From contig NZ_CP095376.1 of NCBI RefSeq assembly GCF_023008405.1, forward strand, positions 9,652,501 to 9,716,500: DNA of 64,000 nt, written 5' to 3'. This DNA is from Amycolatopsis sp. FBCC-B4732. Lineage in GTDB: Bacteria > Actinomycetota > Actinomycetes > Mycobacteriales > Pseudonocardiaceae. Below are positions 25,154-31,602 of the stretch, piece by piece (position 1 is the first letter of the stretch; the number at the start of each line of letters is the position of its first letter). The notes below the pieces were generated by a model, which worked only from the letters and a program-made list of their open reading frames with translations, ran no database searches and had not been told where the DNA came from. Position numbers and translations under genes: made by a program.

Positions 25154-25800
25154 GTCACTGGCCTTCGATGAGGTCGGTGGGGGCGTGTCGACCGCGCGAG
25201 TGGGCCGTTGGTGCCGCCAAAGGCGTCGCGAGTGGCCCATCGGTGCCGCCGAGTCCGACGCGAGCGGACCGTTCGCGAAGGCCGTCGGAGCGCGCAGGGT
25301 CCTTTCGGTCCCGCGGCGGCGTCTCTCGCCTTCGATGAGGTCGGTGGTGGCGTGTCGACCGCGCGAGTGGGCTGTTGGTGCCGCCGTAGGCGTCGCGAGT
25401 GGCCCATTGGTGCCGCCGAGTGCGACGCGGGCGGACCGTTCGCAGCGGCCCTCGAAGCGCGCAGGGTCCTTTCGGCCCCGCCGCGGCGTCTCTCGCCTTC
25501 GATGAGGTCGGTGGTGGCGGGTCGGCCGCGCGAGTGGCCCATTGGTGCCGCCGAGTGCGACGCGAGCGGACCGTTCGCGACGGCCGTCGAAGCGCGCAGG
25601 GTCCTCTCGGTCCCGCGGCGGCGTCTCTCGCCTTCGATGAGGTCGGTGGGGTCGTGTCGACCGCGCGAGTGGGCCGTTGGTGCCGCCAAAGGCGTCGCGA
25701 GTGGCCCATCGGTGCCGCCGAGTGCGCCGCGAGTGGACCGTTCGCAGCGGCCCTCGAAGCGCGAAAGGCCCTCTCGACCCCGCCGCGGCGTCACTCGCCT
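25154..25800. repeat. Tandem array of four 167-bp units filling a convergent gap
   Basis: Units begin with GCCTTCGATGAGGTCGGTGG at 25161, 25328, 25495 and 25630, and the same landmark (GCCTTCGATGACGTCCGG) occurs at 25797 inside the metallopeptidase gene. Unit lengths are 167, 167, 135 and 167; the third lacks 32 bases between two copies of CGCGAGTGG. Each unit holds two related half-motifs (GGTGCCGCC preceded by CCGTT or CCATT). The landmark is a copy of the last codons of the minus-strand metallopeptidase gene (the coding for DVIEGE). The leftmost copy also keeps the adjoining stop context (GTCACT). 167 is not a multiple of three, so the array is not a repetitive protein gene despite long open frames. 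Confidence 0.9.
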
Positions 25801-26255
25801 TCGATGACGTCCGGTTCCACGCCCAGGTACCCCGCCACCTGCTCCACCAGCACGTCGTGCACCAGCTCGGCCAGCTCCGAAGGGTCCTTCGCCCGCGCCT
25901 CCAGCGGCCGCCGGTACAGCACGATCCGGGCGCGCGTCGGCATCCCCGTGCGGTCGACCCCCGCCGGGACCAGGCGCGACAGCGGGACCGCGCCGTCGTG
26001 GAGGACGCCGTCCGCCGGGGAGTGGCCGTTCTCCCGGATCTCCGGGACGTCGTCCACCGCCACGTCGAGCTTCGTCAGCTCGTGGCGCCAGCGGGCCTCG
26101 ATCGGTTCCAGCGCGTCGAGCACCAGCGCGTCGAACCGCTCCGCGCGGCTCGCGGCGGCGGGCAGGGTCGCCGGGTACAGCGTCCCGCGCAGGCCCCGGC
26201 CGTGCCGGTCCCGTCGCAGGCGCCGCCGTTGTCGGTAGTCACGAGCCGTCGCCAC
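25791..26255 (-). CDS. Metallopeptidase-family protein (Rv3259-like, degenerate zinc site)
   Basis: A 154-residue protein of the zincin-like family found beside whiB2 in actinobacteria. The N-terminus is very basic (RDYRQRRRLRRDRHGRGLRG). The usual HExxH helix reads ELVHDVLVEQVAGYLGVEPD: the histidine is present but the following residues do not make a canonical HExxH, so catalysis is doubtful. It is in the position of M. tuberculosis Rv3259 between whiB2 and Rv3258c. GTG 26255 is the only plausible start. Its last codons lie in the first copy of the downstream tandem array. Confidence 0.82.
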   Translation of the reverse strand: MATARDYRQRRRLRRDRHGRGLRGTLYPATLPAAASRAERFDALVLDALEPIEARWRHELTKLDVAVDDVPEIRENGHSPADGVLHDGAVPLSRLVPAGVDRTGMPTRARIVLYRRPLEARAKDPSELAELVHDVLVEQVAGYLGVEPDVIEGE

Positions 26256-26334
26256 CCCGGAAGTCTATGCGGTCGGCACGTCCCAGCGCGTGTCGCTCCT
26301 CCTACCTTGCGGCGACGCGCTATCGTTTCGGATC

Positions 26335-26688
26335 GTGCGGAACGTACGGAAGTGTTCGCGTACCGGCTGTCTAGAGCCGGCTGTGGCCACGCTGACGTAT
26401 GCCTACAGCGACTCCACCGCCGTCGTCGGCCCACTGGCCACCGCCTCCGAGCCGCACTCCTACGACCTCTGCGAAGCGCACGCGCTGCGGCTGACCGTCC
26501 CCAAGGGCTGGGAAGTCGTGCGGCACGAAGGCGCCTTCGCCGCGCCGGACCCGTCGGCCGACGAGCTGACCGCGCTGGCCGAGGCCGTGCGCGAGGCCGG
26601 CCGCTCCGACAAACCGGCCCCGGCACCCGAGCCGGAAGGCCCCTCCGGGCGCCGCGGCCACCTGCGTGTCCTCCCCGGTCGCGCCTGA
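26335..26688 (+). CDS. DUF3499 family protein (Rv3258c-like)
   Basis: A 117-residue actinobacterial protein of unknown function. N-terminal CSRTGC and internal DLCEAHA supply Cys/His residues suggestive of a zinc ribbon; the core reads PVATLTYAY-like strands followed by LRLTVPKGWEVVRH. The C-terminal 30 residues are a Pro/Arg-rich tail. GTG 26335 lies eight bases after a TATCGT -10-like element, suggesting a leaderless or near-leaderless transcript. It sits between the Rv3259-like gene and the phosphomannomutase, the same order as in M. tuberculosis (Rv3258c-Rv3257c), which is the main ground for the assignment. Confidence 0.85.
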   Translation: MRNVRKCSRTGCLEPAVATLTYAYSDSTAVVGPLATASEPHSYDLCEAHALRLTVPKGWEVVRHEGAFAAPDPSADELTALAEAVREAGRSDKPAPAPEPEGPSGRRGHLRVLPGRA

Positions 26689-26768
26689 GCGCGTAACCCA
26701 CCACCACCGCCGGTAGGCTTTCCGCGCGGCGCAGCGGGCGCCAGGACGACTAATCGCGGGGAGACGGC

Positions 26769-28124
26769 GTGCCAGACCTTTCGGGCATCGTGAAGGCCTA
26801 CGACATTCGCGGCGTGGTCGGCGAGCAGCTCGACGCGGACCTCGTCCGCGACTTCGGTGCCGCGTTCGCCCTGCTCATCAAGCCCGAAGCACCGTCGGTG
26901 GTGATCGGCCACGACATGCGCGACTCCTCGCCGGGCCTCGCGGCCGCCTTCGCCGAGGGCGTCACCTCGCAGGGGCTCGACGTCGTGAGCATCGGGCTGG
27001 CCAGCACCGACCAGCTCTACTTCGCCTCGGGTTCGCTGAACCTGCCGGGCGCGATGTTCACCGCGAGCCACAACCCGGCCAAGTACAACGGCATCAAGAT
27101 GTGCCGCGCCGGCGCGTCCCCGGTCGGGCAGGACACCGGGCTCGCCGAGATCCGCGACACCGTCGAGCAGGGCGTGCCCGAGTTCGAAGGCCAGCGCGGC
27201 AGCGTGTCCGAGCGGGACGTGCTCGCCGACTACGCCGCCTACCTGCGCAACCTCGTCGACCTGTCGGCCAACCGGCCGCTGAAGGTCGTCGTCGACGCCG
27301 GCAACGGCATGGGCGGGCACACCGTCCCGACCGTCTTCGACGGACTGCCGATCGACGTCGTCCCGATGTACTTCGAGCTCGACGGCACCTTCCCGAACCA
27401 CGAGGCCAACCCGCTCGACCCGAAGAACATCGTCGACCTGCAGGCGAAGGTGCGCGAGGTCGGCGCGGACGCCGGCGTCGCCTTCGACGGCGACGCGGAC
27501 CGCTGCTTCATCGTCGACGAGCGCGGCGAGCCGGTTTCGCCGAGCGCGATCACGGCGCTGGTCGCCGTCCGCGAGCTGGCGAAGGACCCGGGCGGCACGA
27601 TCATCCACAACCTCATCACGTCCAAGGGCGTGCCGGAGATCGTCGCCGAACACGGCGGCAAGCCGGTCCGCACCCGCGTCGGGCACTCGTTCATCAAGGC
27701 CGAGATGGCCAAGACCGGCGCCATCTTCGGCGGCGAGCACTCCGCGCACTACTACTTCCGCGACTTCTGGCGCGCCGACACCGGCATGCTGGCGGCGCTG
27801 CACGTCCTCGCCGCGCTCGGCGAGCAGAACGGCCCGCTCTCGGAGCTGACCAGCGCGTACTCGCGCTACGCGGCCTCGGGTGAGATCAACTCCACGGTCG
27901 ACGACCAGGTCGCCAAGATGATGGCCGTCAAGGACGCCTTCGGGGCGCGCTCCGGCGTCGAGATCGACGAGCTGGACGGCCTCACCGTGCAGCTGCCGGG
28001 CGGCGCCTGGTTCAACCTGCGCCCGTCGAACACCGAACCGCTGCTCCGCCTGAACGTCGAGGCCGCGAACGCCGAGGCCGTCCAGGGCCTGGTCGACGAA
28101 GTGCTCGCGATCATCCGCAACTGA
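26769..28124 (+). CDS. manB: Phosphomannomutase/phosphoglucomutase
   Basis: Alpha-D-phosphohexomutase of 451 residues interconverting mannose-6-phosphate and mannose-1-phosphate for GDP-mannose. The catalytic phosphoserine is Ser100 in TASHNP; the metal loop is DGDADR (240-245); the sugar loop is GGEHSAH and the phosphate loop RPSNTEP near the C-terminus. All four domains are present and length is normal. GTG 26769 follows GGGAGA. Together with the ManA gene downstream it forms the mannose activation route feeding mannosylated glycolipids and glycoproteins. It corresponds to M. tuberculosis Rv3257c (pmmA). Confidence 0.96.
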   Translation: MPDLSGIVKAYDIRGVVGEQLDADLVRDFGAAFALLIKPEAPSVVIGHDMRDSSPGLAAAFAEGVTSQGLDVVSIGLASTDQLYFASGSLNLPGAMFTASHNPAKYNGIKMCRAGASPVGQDTGLAEIRDTVEQGVPEFEGQRGSVSERDVLADYAAYLRNLVDLSANRPLKVVVDAGNGMGGHTVPTVFDGLPIDVVPMYFELDGTFPNHEANPLDPKNIVDLQAKVREVGADAGVAFDGDADRCFIVDERGEPVSPSAITALVAVRELAKDPGGTIIHNLITSKGVPEIVAEHGGKPVRTRVGHSFIKAEMAKTGAIFGGEHSAHYYFRDFWRADTGMLAALHVLAALGEQNGPLSELTSAYSRYAASGEINSTVDDQVAKMMAVKDAFGARSGVEIDELDGLTVQLPGGAWFNLRPSNTEPLLRLNVEAANAEAVQGLVDEVLAIIRN

Positions 28125-28209
28125 CCCACCCCCTAACCAGGGTGCCTAGGGGCCGAACTGTGTCCTGAAGTGCTCTTCACCACAGTGCCCCGCGTGGTAT
28201 GGAGGAACC

Positions 28210-28431
28210 ATGGCCATCACGCTCGACGCCCAGCTCCTCGAGATCTTGGCGTGCCCGTCGCCGGATCACGCCCCGTTGCGCCCCGGCGCACCGGACGATC
28301 CCGAGGCCGACGCGCTGACGTGCACCGAATGCGGCCGGGTGTACCCGGTGCGTGACGGGATCCCGGTGCTGCTCCTCGACGAAGCGACGCAACCGGGCAC
28401 CACGGGAAGCTCCGATGCCGACAGTGCTTGA
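28210..28431 (+). CDS. Trm112-family small zinc protein
   Basis: A 73-residue protein with the Trm112/UPF0434 fold: LLEILACPSPDH at the N-terminus and LTCTECGRVYPVRDGIPVLL in the middle. The cysteines of the first strand and the CxxC pair form the usual zinc-binding arrangement, with the first CxxC reduced to CPSP. ATG 28210 has GGAGGA upstream. It overlaps the next gene by 17 bases. In bacteria such genes accompany sugar-nucleotide or methyltransferase genes; here it is embedded in the mannose operon. Role unknown, possibly a methyltransferase partner. Confidence 0.88.
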   Translation: MAITLDAQLLEILACPSPDHAPLRPGAPDDPEADALTCTECGRVYPVRDGIPVLLLDEATQPGTTGSSDADSA

Positions 28432-29509
28432 CGACTCCCTGCTCGACGACCCCGCGCGGTTGGCCGAGGCCGACAGCGCGGGGCTGCTGCGGGCCGCCGC
28501 GATGGCCGGCGCCCAGGTGCGGGCGACCGCCGAGCTCGCCGCCGAGCTGGAGCTGGCCGAGCGGCTCGACGTGGGCCGTCCGCGCGCGGTCGTGCTCCTC
28601 GACCGGCCGGGCGTGTCCCGCACGCTCACGCGGCTGCTGGCCGCGCTGCTGACGCCGTCGTGCCCGGTCCCGGTGGTCGTGGCCGAGGTCGTGCCGAGCT
28701 GGATCGGCGCGCTCGACGTCGTGTTCGCGCACACCGACGACCCCGGCGACCGCGAGCTCGCCGCGTCGCTGGAGCGCGCGGCCCGCTACGGCGCTTCGGT
28801 GGTGCTCTCCGCGCCCGCGGAGGGCCCGGTGGCGGCCGCGGTGGCGGGCAAGGGCGTGCTGCTGGCGCCGCGCGTCCCGGTGCCGCCGGAGCTGGCGTTC
28901 CCGCGCGGCCTGGCCGCCGGGCTGCTCACGGCGAACGCGCTGGGGCTGCTGATCTCCGACGTCCAGGTGCTGGCCGACCAGCTCGACCTGGAAGCCGAGA
29001 AGGACTACCTCGCCCGGGAGTCGTTCGCGAACCCGGCCAAGGCGCTCGCGCTGCGGGTCGCCGACCGGGTGCCGCTGCTGTGGGGACTGGACCCGGTCGC
29101 GGTCGCCGTCGGCGAGCACGCGGCGCACGCTTTCGCCGCGCACGCGGCCATGGTCTGCGATGTCGAGGACTATCGTCAGGCCCTGACGCGGCCCGCTTTG
29201 CGGCGAGCGGCGCAATCGGGGGGCTCGGAGCGTGACATCTTCGCCGATCCGGACGATTCCTCTGGTGACATCCCCACCCGGGTGCTGCTGCTGTCGGTGC
29301 GCACCGGTCCGGCGACGGACGCGGCGCGGTACGAGGCCGAGGACCTGCTCCCGGGTGCGGACGTCATCGCCCCGGCCGAGGAGATCGAGGCCGACGAAAT
29401 CGTGCGGGCCGCGGTGCTGGCGCTGCGGTTCGAACTGGCGGCGGTCTACCTCGGGCTGGCGGCGGGCAGCATCGGCGGCGCAGGCCGCTACGCGCCCGCG
29501 ACGGCGTGA
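28415..29509 (+). CDS. SIS-domain protein, bacterial PGI/PMI-like (TobH, Rv3256c-like)
   Basis: A 364-residue protein of the bifunctional phosphoglucose/phosphomannose isomerase family, C-terminal type, called TobH in mycobacteria. N-terminal helices are followed by two alpha/beta SIS-like subdomains (GRPRAVVLLDRPGVSRTL, and the C-terminal IPTRVLLLSVRTG). ATG 28415 (MPTVLDDSLLDD) is supported by a GGAAG upstream. It lies between the mutase and ManA exactly as Rv3256c does in M. tuberculosis. Catalytic residues for isomerisation are not clearly visible, so it may be a regulatory or degenerate isomerase. Codon use matches neighbours. Confidence 0.85.
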   Translation: MPTVLDDSLLDDPARLAEADSAGLLRAAAMAGAQVRATAELAAELELAERLDVGRPRAVVLLDRPGVSRTLTRLLAALLTPSCPVPVVVAEVVPSWIGALDVVFAHTDDPGDRELAASLERAARYGASVVLSAPAEGPVAAAVAGKGVLLAPRVPVPPELAFPRGLAAGLLTANALGLLISDVQVLADQLDLEAEKDYLARESFANPAKALALRVADRVPLLWGLDPVAVAVGEHAAHAFAAHAAMVCDVEDYRQALTRPALRRAAQSGGSERDIFADPDDSSGDIPTRVLLLSVRTGPATDAARYEAEDLLPGADVIAPAEEIEADEIVRAAVLALRFELAAVYLGLAAGSIGGAGRYAPATA

Positions 29510-29557
29510 GACCCGCCGAGCACCGGCTCCGGCCGGTGCCGAAGGAGTGGAGTTGAG

Positions 29558-30793
29558 GTGACAGTGGAGCTGCTGCGCAACGCGGTGCGGCCCTACGCCT
29601 GGGGATCGCGGACGGCGATCCCCGAGCTGCTGGGCCGTCCGGTCCCCGCGCCGCACCCCGAGGCCGAGCTGTGGATGGGTGCCCACCCGGGCGACCCGTC
29701 GCACGTGATCGGCCCGGACGGCACCGAACGGAGCCTGCTGGAGCTGGTGGACGCCGACCCGGTGACGCAGCTCGGCGAGAAGTGCGCGAAGCGGTGGGGC
29801 GGGCGGCTCCCGTTCCTGTTGAAGATCCTCGCGGCGGAGGAACCGCTGTCGATGCAGGCGCACCCGTCGGCGGCGCAGGCCGCGGAGGGGCACGCCCGCG
29901 AGGAGAAGCTGGGCATCGCTCGCGACGCCGCGAACCGCAACTACCCGGACCCGACGGCGAAGCCGGAGCTGGTCTGCGCGCTGACGGAGTTCCACGCGCT
30001 GGCGGGGTTCCGCGCCCCGGACCGCACGGTGAAGCTGCTCAAAGCGATCGAGACGCCGGGGCTGGCGAAGTACACCGGGCTGCTCGAGGCGCAGCCGGAC
30101 CCGTCCGGCCTGCGGGCGCTGTTCACGACGTGGATCACCTTGCCGCAGCGGACGCTCGACTCGCTGCTGCCGGAGGTGCTGGACGCCTGCGTCCGGCACG
30201 TCCAGGAGCACGGCGAGTTCGCGGTCGAGTGCCGGACCATCCTGGAACTCGGCGAGACGCACCCGCGCGACGCCGGCGTGCTGGCGGCGTTGCTGCTCAA
30301 CCGGCTGACGCTGCGCGCGGGCGAGGCGATCTACCTGCCGGCCGGCAACCTGCACCTGTACCTGCACGGAACGGCCGTGGAAATCCTGGCGAACTCGGAC
30401 AACATCCTGCGGTGCGGTCTGACGCCGAAGCACGTCGACGTCCCGGAGCTGCTGCGGGTGGTCGACTTCGCGTGCGGCGAGATGCCGGTCCAGTGCGGAG
30501 ACGGTGGCGGGCGTCTGTCGGTGTACCGCACGGACGCACCCGAGTTCGAGCTGTCGCGGGTGGAGTGGGCCGAGGGCCAGGACGACGAGATTTCGGTGGA
30601 CAGCGTCGGTCCGCAGATCCTGTTGTGCACGGCCGGTGACCTGCTGGTGACGGCGGACGACGGCGAGAAGGTGGAGCTGCGCCGCGGCCAGTCGGTCTGG
30701 CTCCCGGCGGCGGATCCCCCGGTGCGGATCCGCCCGCTGGACGGCACGCGTGCGCAGATGTTCCGGGCTACGGCCGGGACTTGCGAGGACTGA
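29558..30793 (+). CDS. manA: Mannose-6-phosphate isomerase, class I
   Basis: Zinc enzyme of the cupin superfamily, 411 residues, interconverting fructose-6-phosphate and mannose-6-phosphate. Zinc ligands are visible as Gln100 and His102 (MQAHPS), Glu137 (KPELVCAL) and a later His in AGNLHLYLHG; NSDNILRCGLTPKHVD is the class I signature. GTG 29558 has GGAG upstream. It is the last gene of the mannose operon and is followed by an intrinsic terminator. It corresponds to M. tuberculosis Rv3255c. Confidence 0.96.
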   Translation: MTVELLRNAVRPYAWGSRTAIPELLGRPVPAPHPEAELWMGAHPGDPSHVIGPDGTERSLLELVDADPVTQLGEKCAKRWGGRLPFLLKILAAEEPLSMQAHPSAAQAAEGHAREEKLGIARDAANRNYPDPTAKPELVCALTEFHALAGFRAPDRTVKLLKAIETPGLAKYTGLLEAQPDPSGLRALFTTWITLPQRTLDSLLPEVLDACVRHVQEHGEFAVECRTILELGETHPRDAGVLAALLLNRLTLRAGEAIYLPAGNLHLYLHGTAVEILANSDNILRCGLTPKHVDVPELLRVVDFACGEMPVQCGDGGGRLSVYRTDAPEFELSRVEWAEGQDDEISVDSVGPQILLCTAGDLLVTADDGEKVELRRGQSVWLPAADPPVRIRPLDGTRAQMFRATAGTCED

Positions 30794-30807
30794 CGTTCGG
30801 GTGTTTT

Positions 30808-30841
30808 CGGCGGGGGCCTCTTCGGGGCCTCCGCCGTTTTT
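30808..30841 (+). terminator. manA intrinsic terminator
   Basis: An 11-bp stem (CGGCGGGGGCC with GGCCTCCGCCG, one G-T pair) with a seven-base loop is followed by TTTTT at 30837-30841. Confidence 0.9.
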
Positions 30842-31600
30842 GTGTGCGTTCCGTGTGGCGGCGTCGGCCAGTATCTGACTCAACGGGGGGACCCTGGTGC
30901 GCTGGCGCGCGCTGCCGGTCCGCTGGGGGTGGCGCCGGTCGGTTCCCGCCCGGCGCCCGTGGGCTGAAGGTGGTGCCGCGAGGGGGCGGCATCACCTGCC
31001 CAGGGGTTTCGCGCAGCCGGGCCGGGGAGGACCCGGAGGCGCGATCACAAGGGGCGGGGACCACCGGTGCTGCGGTGCTGCCGGGGGCGAGCACTGGAGG
31101 GGCGGGCCGGTCGTGGGGGCGAGCAACGGCGGGCTGGCGCGGTCGGTGGGGGCCCGGTGGAGCGGGGCTGTGCGCTGGTGTGGCTGGGCGGGGGCCCGGT
31201 GGAGCGGGGCTGTGCGCTGGTGTGGCTGGGCGGGGGGCCCGGTGGAGCGGGGCTGTGCGCTGGTGTCGCTGGGCGGGGGCCAAGCAGGGCGGGACCCGTG
31301 CGCTCGCGATGGGCGAGCAGCGGCTGGTGCCAGCGGGGGCGCGGGGGCGAGCAACGGCGGGCTGGCGCGATCGGTGGGGGCCGTGGGCTGGGCGAGCACT
31401 GGCTGGTCGGGGAGCCTGGCCGGCGGCGGTGGGGTGTAGCCGCTGGCTGGCGAGCCGGCTGGGGAGGAGCCGGGCCGCGGTAGGGCAGCTGGCGTGCCGC
31501 GGCCGTTGAGGTGGGCGAGCGGCCCCCGGGTGGGGAGCCTGGCGGGCCTGCTGCGGTTCGGGGTCGGCGAAGGAGCCAGCGGCTCGCGCTAGGCCGTCCG
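30842..31600. repeat. G-rich minisatellite region between convergent genes
   Basis: About 760 bases with extreme G-over-C bias on the plus strand and no convincing gene. Three tandem copies of a 42-43 base unit (starting GGCCCGGTGGAGCGGGGCTG) lie at 31151, 31193 and 31236, ending 31277; they differ by one G and one base change. A 40-base segment at 31115-31154 is repeated almost exactly at 31343-31382 (one mismatch). Short GGCTGG and GAGCAC motifs recur throughout. The open frames here translate to Gly/Trp/Ala or Pro/Ala/His low-complexity repeats and have no ribosome-binding sites. The region separates the manA terminator from the 3' end of the AfsR-like gene. Confidence 0.8.
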
Positions 31601-31602
31601 GC

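Noticed and set aside
25078..25794. Repetitive Arg/Thr-rich protein encoded by the 167-bp array (minus strand)
   Set aside because: The unit length is not a multiple of three, so each repeat is read in a different frame; the peptide repeats only appear because all frames are open in GC-rich DNA.
25154..25800. CRISPR array
   Set aside because: Units are 135-167 bases and contiguous, with no short direct repeats separated by unique spacers and no cas genes.
28217..30883. Minus-strand open frame of about 888 codons opposite the Rv3256c-like and manA genes
   Set aside because: Arg/Gln/Val-rich shadow translation; the plus-strand proteins are clear family members and occupy the whole interval.
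30897..31439. Gly/Trp-rich secreted protein gene on the plus strand
   Set aside because: Composition follows a G-rich minisatellite, with no signal peptide, no ribosome-binding site and no stable domain; length changes with repeat number.
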